The position numbers and the translations under genes are program-made. Below the pieces are notes generated by a model, which had not been told where the DNA came from, did no database searches, and saw only the letters and a list, made by a program, of their open reading frames with translations. Positions 22,213 to 34,300 of a stretch of DNA of 64,000 nt are shown here, one piece after another. Origin of the DNA: Periconia sp. R9002 (lineage: Eukaryota > Ascomycota > Dothideomycetes > Pleosporales > Periconiaceae); the NCBI GenBank assembly GCA_023627715.1, contig JAMAHW010000121.1:1-64000 (forward strand), written 5' to 3'. Within the stretch, counting starts at the first letter, position 1, and each line of letters begins with the position of its first letter.

Positions 22213-23157
22213 GGCACAGGGGTGACTAGGCATGCGCGGTAGAGCATGTCGTGGGTGGAAGCGTATATTTTTTTGTTTCCTGTTTTGTTTGGGTGGAAGC
22301 CATTGTGTCATGACGGCTACTTATTTTACAGAGCATTGGGAACCAGCGAGGCGTTGGAGGAAGCGTGACGGAGTTTTGGGACCATGTACATAATTTCTAG
22401 TAGAGGCAACATAGATGGACTTGAAGTTTTTTTTTTTTCACAACCCAAGATAAGATGCAATCTTGCCAGTCCTTGTTTGCAGGTAGCAAAGTGGAAGGGG
22501 AGGGGCGCCGACGGGCACCTGTAAGGCCGAAGCTGACGGCAGGGTTAACTAACGGGACTGGCGCAACGGTGAACGGGGATGAGCTGCAGGCGGTGGAGCT
22601 CGAGCTCGAGGTCAAGCTCCAGTGCGCAGGCGGCGGCGGCGACGGCCGGGGCCATGATGCAGTGAGGCCCCGGTGGGAACCAACTTGGTACGACGGCGAT
22701 GAGGATCAACGGCATATCGGCGACATGATCATGGTGGTGTCACTGGTGTGGTGCAACCGCGCGGACATGTGGGCTGGGAGCTGACCACCCGAACAATAAT
22801 TGTACAGCGATGAAGCATGGGATGGATTTGAGGGGGTGTGATCATGACTGCATACTCGAGAACGGGACGGGTGGGGCATGGACTTGTAAGCGCGTACTCC
22901 AATGTGATGTGTTTCCTGAATGGCCCGTCCGTATCTACTAAGGACGGGACTACTTGGTAGACCTAGTCACTTATAGATTATAATTCAAACAGTCGCTCGG
23001 GTAGCTAAGTAGGTATGTGGTTCTACGTTACAGAACATGCTGGTCGGCGTCTAGTTACTATGTAGGTATGTACACATTACCCTCCCTATGATGGAGGCGG
23101 TGCAGACTCTACGTAGAGCAGAGCAGGGCTGGGCAGGGCATAACAGAGCAGAACAAG

Positions 23158-23197
23158 GCTGTGCTGTGCTGTGCTGTGCTGTGCTGTGCTGTGCTGT
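23158..23197. repeat. (GCTGT)8 microsatellite
   Basis: Eight exact tandem copies of GCTGT, preceded by imperfect GAGCAGAGCAGGGCTGGGCA repeats. Lies in the non-coding stretch. Confidence 0.95.
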
Positions 23198-23754
23198 TGC
23201 TTATATCGACTGACTGTTTTTGAAAGATGAATGACTATTCTCGCAGCCAGGCGCGCAGGCGTAGTCGACAGAGTCTGTCCGTCCGTCTGTCAGTCTGTCA
23301 GTCTGCTTTTGCATCGCTAAAAAAAAACACGGCACGTACTGTCCAGGTATGTCCATGTGCATTGCATTTAAGCGCCGGACCCTGTCCTTCCCCTCTTTGC
23401 CTCGCCTTGTCTCGCCTTGCCTTGTCAGATGTCTTTGCCTTATCGGCGTTGCGTCGCCCTGGTGACGATCGGCAGCGACGTTGAAAGGCACGGCACGGGA
23501 CGCTATTCCCCATGGGCCACGGCCACGGACAGCGCGGCTGCACCTGGCTTGATACCTATGTACCTATTGCATATCTTAAGACTTGTGTACATGCATACCT
23601 ACATATGTACTGCTAGCGAGCTTGCTGCCTAGTAATAGCTACATGTGTTATGTAGGTAATCTATGTAGCTATCTATGCAAGCTTCCGCTTCTGCTTCCAC
23701 GCCCATGTATCTCTATCATCATCCTGCCCCCTCGACCGACCCAGCGACGCGGAC

Positions 23755-23786
23755 TCATTCATTCATTCATCCATTCATTCATTCAC
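23755..23786. repeat. (ATTC)n microsatellite
   Basis: About eight ATTC units with one CC interruption. Confidence 0.9.
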
Positions 23787-24832
23787 CGCGGCAGCACGGC
23801 ACATGACTAGGAGCCCATGCATCATGTGGCCCTCCCTCGTCTCCTCTCCCATCCTATCCTGTCCTCCTCTTCACCCCACCTTCACGCGCCAACTGATTCT
23901 GACATGAGAGGTACCTCTTGGACATGTAGGGCGTGAATAGCCGGTTTCATTAAGCCCACCAATACTAGGTACGTGTACACAGCCTTCCGTGTGCCGTGTG
24001 GGGAGGGATAGGGATGGGTAGGGCAGCTATAGGGGGCCAGTTGGGCACCGTGCACTATTTGCATTTCCCATTCCATCAAGCGATGTTTTCAGCTGGCGCA
24101 CCCCCCCGCTTTCCCATGGCTTTTTGGCCCCAACAAACCTGCTGTCTCTCACTACTGTACACTACAACCTACCTATAGTATACTCATACACACACGTAGT
24201 ACAGTCAGCACTGCCAATCCTAAGCCCGATTGTGGCACAGGCGTACCGTGCCCACCTGAAACCACGTGTAGGCCCAAACCGCCCGTGCGTTTCGCTCACT
24301 CTTGTCTGCCTACCTTACAGTACCTACCTACTTTTCGTCTTCCGATGAACCATCCGGACTCCGGGGAAGGCCTCTGTGTCTAGGTACTTACTTACTGTAT
24401 CAATACTGTCACTACACCTTGTGTAGGTAGGTATACGTTGGTCATGGAGCCTAAAACTGCCTCGGAGCCGTCGGTCAAACGTCATGTCCGTTTTGTACCC
24501 CCTCTCAAGGACTCTTCTGCGACGATTCGCGGTGCAGGTGTTTGTGTTGGTAAGCCTACGCCTCGTCAACTCGGAGCATTCTCATTCCGCGCCCCCAAAG
24601 TCGGTGGTGTTTGTTCCCAACCCCCCAGACAGCACTCCAATTGCACCACCACCACGCACAAAGCTCAGTCTCATCCATGACCTGCGAAATCTAATGCTCT
24701 CCGTGGACACAAAATAGCACTCGGCGTAAGAGAAACATGGCTGGGTCATTGCCGTTTGGTTTACCCCCATTGGACTGCTTAGCAACATGTTGTTCGAAAC
24801 TTCAGAATAAAATGACGATCCTCCAACTCCGA

Positions 24833-24883
24833 CCCGCTCGATTAACACCCGCTCGATTAACACCCGCACCCGCTCGATTAACA
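24833..24883. repeat. Three copies of a 15-bp unit
   Basis: CCCGCTCGATTAACA occurs exactly at 24833-24847, 24848-24862 and 24869-24883, with a 6-bp CCCGCA spacer before the third copy. Confidence 0.95.
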
Positions 24884-26257
24884 AGCGCAGACGCGGACCG
24901 CGCCTAAAGGGTTCCACACCTGCGGGTCAAAAGCCCCATTTGTCTGGGGTCGTATCATCTAACTAACTGCATCTCGACATCACCTCTGCCCTCCTTACCC
25001 GCCTTTTTAGCCTGCTTGCTTACTCCACATCCGCTTCTCAACATGCAATTGGGTGTGTTTTCGCTTGCCCTGATCAAAACATCAACTATTTGTCTGCTAT
25101 TCTGTGAATCAAGCTTGAGGAAGATGGCACCATGTGATTGGGTCACCATCTTAAACAGCTTCAGGCGGGATAAGCGATAAACCCTGTTCTTTTCGACAGG
25201 CATATCCTCGCCCCAAGTCAAGAATCTTGCGAATACATAGGAACCATTCGCGATTGAATATTTTGCAAAGGAGAGGGGTGCCGACGACAAAGCATGGCCA
25301 CGCGCGTGAGGGCTGACTGCCGCGGAGTCAATGCCTGCTGGTCAGCCTGCCTGCCAACATTTCATTGACTTTGCTTCTATGCCGTCACACGTCACACCGG
25401 ATAATCTTATAGCTGAAATACATTAGTAGGTTGGCTCGAATAGGCGGATGACCTAAGATGGGCTTGAACGCAACATAGCTCCTACACAAACAAGTAGTTA
25501 GTTGACCAACGTAACTCGACAGGTCATTTGCTGATTACCGCCACGGTAGGTATGCACATCTAACTGTTTACCCCGCTCGTCTTACGAGAGCATGAGATAG
25601 AAACCTTCATGTAGCCAATCATCTGATCCCAGAGCTTCCCGACTCCAGCCTTCTATCGGGTCGATTCTTAACCGTCTTACATGATTTGAAATGAATGCAG
25701 CCCTATGGTGGCTGTTGCCCCTCTCGCTCCTTTGGGTAAACGCTTCGCTTACGCCAAGCCCCTCGCTTACATCAGTCTACCTATGTAACAAACAAGCCTC
25801 GCAACACTTGAACCAACCAGACACGCCCCAGCTTCATCTATCCTTGACGTTATTGGTACGTACCGAGACACCACTGCACGTCACCTAAATATCACCTCTA
25901 GACTCGACATTGCTTTCGACCACAACTTTGCCCCCGTAAGGCTGAAGTGAATCAAGGATGGGCGGGAATTGCGGAGACAAATCGGGTTTAGGCTGCATGT
26001 CATGATTCGTAAATACATCAATGATACTATTGGATTAATTTTCTGTGCCTCTGGCGGGAGGAGGCTGGAGTTCCAAATTGGTCGTTATTGATTAAGGCGC
26101 ACACGTAACAACACCTGAGAACACTCACATTTGCATGTCAACTAATTATACATTTATTGCTATAGAATGCTTTCATCCAATCGTAACAGTCGTCGGCCAT
26201 TTGCTCGTGCTTTTTAAGTGGCGTCTTCACCCTCTATATTATACCGTGGTAATGTTT

Positions 26258-27453
26258 TTATATGAAATCGCCGTCACCAAAGCCTCCAAATGGGTTTGGC
26301 GGTCTACCTCCAGGTCCCATTCCACCAAACCCACCGCCACCGCCGGGGAAACGCGATCCACGATTATCACGTGGTCCTCCACCGGGTCCAAGTGGATCAA
26401 ATCGCGCACCTGGGGGGGCCATTGGGTCGTAACCTCCTTGCTCACCTTGCCCTCTAAATAGAGGATCGTCAAAAGTGGGATGCATTCCTCCCATCCCACC
26501 AGGGCGCGGTAATTGTCCGCCCAGGTGAGGACGCAGAGGGTCGTGAGGGCCGAGACCGGGAGGATTGAGGTCGTCGTGACCGAGACCAGCTGGAAACCGG
26601 CCGTCCCGTAAACCTCCTCGTGGGGGTCTGTTGATCTCATACTCATCTTCAAACCCGGGTATGGGCTCGGGAAGCGGGCGTCCTGGCTGCCGTGGGACTG
26701 CCAGTGGGTCATTGAAGGGGTAAGGACGGGCGGGCTCAGGATCGCCCTCTGTCGGACGACGTGGCTCACCAGAACTACCTCGTTGCGGTGATTCTCGGAC
26801 ACTGTCACCTTCCCGTGTATGCGTGTTCGTAGCTTCGTAACCGTCCTTGCCAATGCCCGGCGCCAACTTTTGTATTATAGACAACTTCAGGAGGGAGCCG
26901 AAATCGGCGATTCGGCCCGCTGATATAAATACATCTCGTAGTTTCCTTGGGAGATCGTCAATGGACTCGTTCTGTGATGCTGATACTGGTAAGGAGTTTT
27001 CGGATATGTAGTCTTTGACGGTGACATCGAAAGTTGCTGTTTTGTCGTCGCCAACAGCAAGACTAAACACAACTGCCTTGCCTCCCAACCTGTTTACTTT
27101 TACAAGATACTCCATGGAAGATTGACTGTGTGCGTATCGGAAAGCGTACGAGTTGGAGGCATTCCAGGATGTAGGCAAGGGTTGTGGGTTGTGCGCGTCT
27201 GCTGTCGCTTCTACATCACATTAACACTTCCAGTCGCTGATTGAGATAGAGGAATTGATTTACCTATGCGATCGTCCTCGCCGAGGCCTATTAGTCTGAA
27301 TCCAACTGCTATCATTCCGGCATGTGCTACCAGTGCCACTGCTTCGTAAGCATTCTTGAGTTGGTGATGTGGGGATTTAGGCAGACTAGCCGCCATAAAG
27401 GTGCAGAGTGAATCTGCACTAAGCGGACTGCCCGAACTCTGGGGTTGAACCAT
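26258..27453 (-). CDS. PI31-like proteasome regulator
   Basis: Two exons, 27453-27264 and 27210-26258, joined across a 53-bp intron; 380 residues. The N-terminal half (MVQPQSSGSPLSADSLCTFM to about residue 190) carries the helical/beta FP domain pattern: ALVAHAGMIAVGFRLIGLGE, then LPTSWNASNSYAFRYAHSQS and YLVKVNRLGGKAVVFSLAVG. The C-terminal half is Pro/Gly/Arg-rich and ends in the PI31 tail signature DPLGPGGGPRDN and PPNPFGGFGDGDFI. PI31 binds the 20S core through this tail and acts in proteasome assembly and transport. The start is placed at MVQPQ; 5' sequence in the same frame continues upstream but has no family resemblance. It ends about 600 bp after the neighbouring ATG18 gene begins its own 3' side, in the same direction. 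Confidence 0.85.
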
Positions 27454-28062
27454 TCCTTCAATGTGTGAGGCGCAGAAGAAGTATGAGATTGTGGTATTGT
27501 AGAAGATCTTGGAAGGGCGGGGGTTGCGGAAGAGGTGATGGAAGGCAGAGGTGGGGGTTAGGGGGTGGGAGGCACACAAAGTTACTCAATAGGAAGTAAC
27601 GTGATAGAAGTGAAGTGATGCCTACCTAGTACCTAAGTAGGTATGTAGGTAGGACGTAAAGCGACAGGCAGCAGCCATGTAATACGTCAACATGAGCAGT
27701 AGCCACTCAGCGAACAGAAGGTGGGGCTGTGCATTTGAACCTTCCAAGGTTGGGACGGTGCTGCGGGGTATCATGTGATCAAGCTCTCACCCTTCAACAT
27801 GGAAATATTCAATCAATCACTACAAATCGGCCTTCAACAATGTCGTAGTCAATCTTAAAAAATATGAATGCTACTTAAATAAACCAGATTGGATATACCT
27901 TGGCAGACCAGCCCGAAACAGACGAATGCCACCGCTGATGACTGAAACCTAAAATGTCCCCACTCACTGACGCCATAACGCAATGCAGGAAGAAGAAGGG
28001 GAGCATAGAGTTCAGAAAAAAAGGAACAACAAATTCATGGTACATGACCACAAGGCTATGCA
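27454..28062. other. Intergenic, PI31 promoter side
   Basis: Contains an imperfect TACCTAGTACCTAAGTAGG tract near 27621-27655. No gene seen. Confidence 0.5.
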
Positions 28063-29556
28063 CTACTCAAGAAGATCCTGAGATGTATTCGTTGCCAGTT
28101 CATTTGGCTCCAATAATCTAGTAGAATCAGTCATCATTGGCGTTATTAACAACTAGGGTCGAACTCACGAATACTGCTTGAACAATGTGCCCTCTCCCCC
28201 TTTCTCAAGGTCGATGTTGAATACATAATAATTGCCTTCGCTAGTGACAATCATGACTTGAGGCCCGTTGTTGCTCAAAGCCACGACTGTCTTCACCGGA
28301 CCGGTGGATGAACTGTTAGGTAATCGTGGGATCTTGACCCAAGCAAAATCCCTCGCAGGTTCCCAGATTTCCGATACAGCATTTGGGAGATAGCCTCCAA
28401 CGGTTGCTGCGAATGATTTGCCAACGTTCTGAGACGTCCGACGAATCATACTCGCAAACGTGGGGTTGACCTGCCTGCGTTCCGGTATCGAACTCTCCGT
28501 CATGCTGTCCTCGTACTCGTCGGCGATTTCTTCACTCGCTCGGCTGCTACTTCGACCCCGAGACGAAGGTGGTCCGCCGGAAAGCGACGAGACGCTATTG
28601 CTTCGCCCAGCGTTGGGAGCGCCCAGCTTGAACACGTGCACCGTCATGGTTGCCGATGAAACACCCAGTAAAGAAGAGACCGAGTTGAACGACATGCTAA
28701 ATATCCTAGCAGGAATGGATCCTCTTCGGAACTGGTAGAGTTTCTGTCCTTCTGGGACTGTGAAAACTCGGATGATGGTGCCCTTTTCGGATGCAGTTGC
28801 CATGAGATTCCCGTCGTTGTTCAACGCGATGCAAGACAAGGGAGAATTATGCGCCTCTATGACATTTACAGCCTCCAACTTGGTCGCATCGTATATGAGG
28901 ACTTCGCCGCTTGACGGGGTGATGTGATCGGATTTCGGCGGGGCGTGCGCGGGCGGCTGGAAGGTAGCCGGTGGAGCTTTGGTGGGTAACGGATACACCA
29001 GGTAATTATTCTCTGATGAGGCAGAAAGAGCGCAGATAGCTAGAAGGCATGTGTTGTTAATCGACCTATGTGTATGTGGTTGTGACCGTAATTGATGCGC
29101 GCTTACCATTGGGGTTTGGCGACGTTTTTTCTTCCCTGAGCATTTGCATATTGCTGATATCATAAATGTAAAGATTCGACTCCAAAACAACAACCAAGCG
29201 CTTCCGATTCAATCGCATAGCTAGAATACCCGTCCGAAAAGTCATCTCGCATATTGTGGAATGCCTTTTTGTGTTTTGTATGCGCAGGACGCGGGGTGAT
29301 AGTGTGAGGGCTACGAGAGAAGTTGAGAATAGCATCTCGAGACTCGAAACATCTCCTTCACGCGACTCGGACTGTTTATTAAAAGGATCTGTGGTATAGA
29401 TGCGGTAGCCTTTGGTGGTGCCTGGGGGGGTTGGCATCGAGGTTAGCGATATTCCTGTAGGCGGTGCTGGTGTTGGCAGGCTGCGAAAGGAAGGCACTCA
29501 CCGACACCCAGATGGCTGTGATCCTGGTTAAAGGTTACGAAATTCATGGACGTCAT
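28063..29556 (-). CDS. ATG18: Autophagy PROPPIN ATG18
   Basis: Four exons, 29556-29502, 29421-29107, 29039-28169 and 28117-28063, all in phase, 431 residues, the usual length. The start [18 protein letters not shown] continues across intron 1 into [14 protein letters not shown]. The WD-repeat propeller includes [56 protein letters not shown] and the FRRG phosphoinositide-binding motif near residue 225 ([19 protein letters not shown]). A Ser-rich loop precedes [20 protein letters not shown]. The last exon completes KQYSLLEPNE. The protein binds PI3P and PI(3,5)P2 and works at the autophagosome formation site and the vacuole. It shares a divergent 536-bp region with PPM2. Confidence 0.92.
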
Positions 29557-30092
29557 TTCAGTTTGTAGGTTGAGTTTGCAGGTGGACTGCGCAACCGGAT
29601 GAGAAGGGAGGAACTTAACTTGGGGAAGCTTAGAAGAAGCTTGGGCCACCCGTTCTCGAGTCCTTGGTAACTAGTGGGATAGGCGGAGCAGCACAACCAA
29701 GCATAAATAAATAAAATGCGAATATTAGGGACATATCCATGTAGAAGACGAGTGTCACGGCGATCCTGTCTGATCATCTACAACTACCTATCTGCTTGCA
29801 CATTGTATATACATAGTTGAGCCCTGACGAACACGGAATCCCTTCCGTATGCACAGGTATTGTACCTATCATAGGTACAAATCGACCCCGCAGAGTGCGC
29901 TATCGCCATTCCAGCCACAGTACCAATGCGCCACATCCGAATTTGTCCATGGGTCCACGGGCAACATTCAATATTCCACACAACACTCACACAACACTAC
30001 CACATGCATATGGCGTAAATATACATGTATATGACCGCAGGGACAGGTCACAGACAAGAACACAAACTAGAGCATCGACTTCTGCGATAGTA
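29557..30092. promoter_or_regulatory. Divergent region between ATG18 and PPM2
   Basis: 536 bp that must serve both genes. It contains an inverted TGTACCTATCATAGGTACA at about 29868-29886. No gene seen. Confidence 0.55.
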
Positions 30093-33000
30093 ATGGCAAC
30101 ATCCAAAAACCCTTCACCTCGAGCTTTCAACAAAAACGGCGCTATGAAAATCAAGGCGAGGGGCAAAGCACCAACTCGCTCCATCCAGGAACGAATTGAC
30201 GATGAAATAATGCATGTGAGCAGCATCTACTCCGCTACGTGTCTAGTTTTCTTTCCACCTAATCAAACCCTTCTCCACCCATCCTGTCTTTAACAACCAT
30301 GTTTCCGCCAAGTACGACACTCTGATTACATTCCAGACAAATGACAGCAGCATCACTTCTAAGCGATGTGTTTCTAAACTGTATTACCCCGACGAACCCG
30401 ATTTTTACGAGCCTTTTTGCCCCAAGTATGTCCGCAGGAACCCGCTCATCAATCGCGGCTATTGGCTGCGCATGCATGCCGTAGAACAAGCTGTTCTGCA
30501 ATTTCTTAAGCAAAACACTGGAAAATCCAAAATCATTGTAAATTTGGGATGCGGCTAGTGAGTAAGAAAAGAACCAGTCATCACCCATTCTCGACACGCC
30601 TTGCTCACCAACGACGAAGCGATCCGTTGCCTTTCCAGTTCTGGCATAGACACGATGCCCTGTGCAATGATGCTGTTTTTGTCGATGTCGATTACCCACA
30701 GCTCATTGGGAAAAAGAGAGACCGCATGCTGCTTCATGATGATCTTCGGAACGCACTCCTTCGAACCAATCTACGCCCATCAGAGCTGCCCGTCTTTGTC
30801 CGCAGCGATCGATACATGGCACTTGGTTGTGATCTCAGGAATCTTGGCCAGATCGAGACACTGTTGCAGGCCGAGATTGACCTCGCAAGCTCGTCGATTC
30901 TGTTTGTCGCCGAAGTGTCTCTGACTTACATGCCGGTCACGGACTCCGACTCGCTTTTGGCATGGGCAAGCACCCTTGAGGATGGTAAGAGCTTTCTTCA
31001 TAACTTTCTGAAACAACCCTGACATATACCAAGCTCGGTTTTGTCTGCTAGAGCAATATCTCCCTCAAGGCCCGTATCATCCCTTTGCTGAGACCATGTT
31101 GAGGCATTTTGACAAACTGCAGACCCCTATCCATGCAGTCAAATTATACCCTACACTTCTCCAACAAGCGTCCAGGTTCGAGCATGCAGGCTGGGCAACA
31201 GTCGAATTCGCCCGGAGCCTCTGGGATCTGTGGTCGGATGATATCTTTACCCCCCCAGCAGTTCGTCACACGCTAGATACCGTTGAGCCTTTTGACGAGT
31301 GGGAAGAATTCGCATTATTTGCGGGTCATTATTTCATGGTGGTGGCGTCCACCTCTGATTGCAAGACTCCAATGAGAGCTGTCCCAATCGATCAAACCAA
31401 CAACAGTATGGGAGGGATTGACGGGACCGAGGGCCGGTCCATGGAAACGTCCTTGGCCATTGCTCAGTACGCCACGGCGCCTTCACAGATGAGTTTGCGC
31501 CGATTTGGCGCTGCTTTTACCGTTGGAAATGAAGCTGTGGTCTACCATGGAGGACAAGGTCTGCCATCCCGACTGGTGAGCATGGACACCTTAGTACGGG
31601 AGAATTCGGCGTCTATGGCTCAGCCCTGCAGTTCGATGAGGCCACCTGCCCGCATGTGCCACACAGTCACACCTTTCAACGGTCATGCAGCGTTGTTGGT
31701 AGGTGGTCGAGCATCACCAGCCTGCGCGCTTGCAGATTGCTGGCTCTTTGAATTTGGTGTTTGGAAACAAGTTGATGATCTTTCACCCGCACGGTTCAGA
31801 CATAACGCTGTAAAAGTAAATATATGTCTTGATGGGACCGATACCGAGGGTGTCTTGGTGTTCGGGGGTAGGACGAGCAACGGCACAGTTTTGGATGAAT
31901 GGAAGCTGTGGACGCCTGGTTCGGGCTGGAAAATTGTCTCCGCTGACAGCAAGCAAAGACCTTCCGCACGCTATGGCTCCGCAATGTCAATTTTTGGTTT
32001 GACTCAGGATTCGGGTTTTCTTGTCGGGGGATTGGACCCCAGCGGCGTAGTGCTCGAGGACATATGGGAGTGGCGCATTGCGGCGCCTAGCTTGCAGCTC
32101 GAATTCAGAGATCGAACCAATGATATTCGAAGGGCAACGGATGATCTTTCTTACAGTAGACTTGGTGCAAGTCTAATACCCTTCGGCGATGTTTTGCTGC
32201 TTATTGGAGGCGTTTCAAAGCATAAAATCGGTGGTTTACACGAGGATTTTGTAGTCGTGGCACCGGACGCGAAAGAGGGCAAGATAAGTGTTTATCAGCC
32301 CGCTATAACCCTACCGGCTTCCGTTTGGCCGCTGCTTGTTGGCGCAAGTGCAGTAGCAGTGTCTAAACATGAGGTGATTGTTGTGGGTGGTGGTGCAGTT
32401 TGCTTCTCCATGGGGAGCTTCTGGAACGGAGGCTACCTCACCATCACAGCCAATCCCGCAATGACACAGCGTTGGGTCGTATCAACAGAGTTGCCATCTA
32501 CAGGGAGTACAAGCAAGAATGCGGAAAGGCCGGTATCTCCTAATAATGTGAAGAAGAAGCCGCCACGTAAAGCGAACAGGGTCACTGGCATTAGACCCAC
32601 TGCAATCCCACACGTCCAGCTCAATTCAGCGGATGAGTTCATCGAGCTTCTCAATGCAGCAAAACCCGCCATAATCAAAGGCCAAGAGATCGGACCATGC
32701 CAGACATTGTGGACTCTTTCTTATCTGAAAGACAGAGTTGGCGTACACCGCGAAATCATCGTCCACGAATGTGAAACGGATCGCATGACCTTCAAAGACA
32801 AGAATTTTCAATACACCAAGAAACCGTTTGGTGAATTCATTGACGGCGTAGCAGCAGGCTCAAGAAGTTACCTCCGTGCCATCTCTTCGACACAAGCTAA
32901 CAAGCTCCCTACGAAGCTCGAAGAAGACTTCCCAACCATCGCCCCAGACTTCCACCTAGGACCCGCCTTCGCCTACGTTCAAGAACACTTGCACAGCTCG

Positions 33001-33504
33001 CCGCTCCGAATCTCGGGCCCCGTAGCCCTCTGGCTACACTACGACGTCCTCGCGAATATCCTCGTCCAAATCACGGGCTCCAAAACCCTCCTCCTCTATC
33101 CACCGTCCGACGTCGCCCACCTTTCTTATCCGCCCGGCGGTTCCAGTTCAAACATCGACGTGCATTCTCCCTCTTCCTCCGCAGCTTTGCGCAACACGCA
33201 CCCCCACTCCGCGTTCCTCCGCCCCGGAGACATTCTCTTCATCCCACCCATGTGGAGCCACACGGCCAAACCCAACACCGGCTCCAGCGTCGCCGTCAAT
33301 GTCTTCTTTCGCAACTTGGAGCAGGGGTATGCAGCTGGCAAGGACGTGTATGGGAATCGCGACTTGCAGGCTTACGAGAATGGGCGAAGGGATGTAGATA
33401 AGATCATGCGGGCTTTCAAGGGCTTGCCGCAGGATATGGCAAAGTTTTATTTGCAGAGGCTAGCCGGGGAGCTGCTGGAAAGGGGAGAAGGGCTACATGG
33501 TTGA
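30093..33504 (+). CDS. PPM2: tRNA wybutosine-synthesizing protein 4 (PPM2/TYW4)
   Basis: Four exons, 30093-30215, 30337-30557, 30620-30984 and 31034-33504, giving 1059 residues. Residues to about 330 are a leucine-carboxyl-methyltransferase-like SAM domain: RNPLINRGYWLRMHAVEQAV, the VNLGCGY glycine loop at the exon 2/3 junction, DVDYPQLIGKKR and LFVAEVSLTYM. A Kelch-type propeller follows (repeated GG..L.DxW patterns such as LVGGRASPACALADCWLFEF and VFGGRTSNGTVLDEW). The last about 300 residues are a JmjC-type domain with H-Y-D near residue 905 (LWLHYDVLANIL) and a second histidine near 978. This three-part build is the known TYW4 layout. The enzyme methylates and methoxycarbonylates the side chain of wybutosine at position 37 of tRNA-Phe. 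Confidence 0.92.
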
Positions 33505-34300
33505 AGTGTGAGCGATCTAGATACTTGAGGCTATACAAGAGAGTTGGGGTTGTACTTTCGTCTTCCGTATTGAACATCCCAACACAACCATCCAGCTGAC
33601 CCCGAGATAAGAATGCATATATTCTTCATGTTCACCTTAGTTTCTAGTACACTTCTGAACTTGGAAATGTTCAGTTTGTTCCTATGAATTGTCTCATCTT
33701 TGACTTGCCGCATACAAGGCTATGCTACGATGTGTTTGTCAATCATTGAGAATACTAGAAGAGGACCACTCGCACATTGTTAATTCTTCATTAATATCGT
33801 ATATATTCTTACACGCAAGAAAACAGTTGAATACATCAACATAATGGGGTCCAGCCGAGCTACTCCTCCCCTCGCTCATACACTATATCTCTATATACAT
33901 CCGTACAGGGCATGCCGAAACCCAGGATCATGCACCAGAAAATTCCTACGAACCAATTGCAGAAACGCTTTCGCGTAAAAACGTAAAAGTGTTTCTGGAG
34001 AATGAAGTAAAGCTACTAATAATCGCCATAGCTGGAGAATCGTATGGTGTTGTGGAAAAAGAAGGGGTATATCTGCAAATACAGCCAAAAAAAAAGTGTA
34101 AATTACGGTCAAATATGTTCCAAAAAAATATGGGAAGTTCGAACGGGGGATCAAAAACAAAGTAAACATTAGTATATGAGGGAAAAACCTGTTGGTTTCC
34201 CCGCGGGCAAGAAGAATGGAGGGTGGGCGTAACTGTCCATTGTTCGGTCGTTCACCGTAGATTGCATCGTTATTATATCGCATCGGCCCATCGGTTATGT
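33505..34300. other. Convergent intergenic region, no gene seen
   Basis: 3' flanks of PPM2 and of the alpha/beta hydrolase. An open frame at 33891-34304 on the minus strand has no family support and is AT-rich; I treat it as chance. Confidence 0.5.

Larger units (their letters stand above)
22213..26257. other. 4-kb gene-poor stretch with short repeats and TAGGTA words
   Basis: No reading frame here has splice continuity, domain resemblance or convincing composition. The stretch carries several simple repeats (listed separately) and many TACCTA/TAGGTA/TATGTAGGTA words, dense around 22990-23070, 23550-23660, 24170-24190 and 24310-24440. The distal part (25300-26250) holds the 3' side of the PI31 gene. 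It may contain a long 3' leader, a non-coding RNA or a decayed sequence. I can only say that it looks non-coding. Confidence 0.5.

Noticed and set aside
22455..22784. 109-codon open frame after the zinc-finger gene
   Set aside because: Gly/Glu-rich low complexity, in the 3' flank, no family match.
24444..24680. Short open frame starting MEPKTASEPSVKRHVRF
   Set aside because: About 78 codons with no support; a GTAAG-like donor inside it leads to no continuing exon.
24955..25290. 111-codon open frame on the minus strand
   Set aside because: No known family, no start context or splice evidence.
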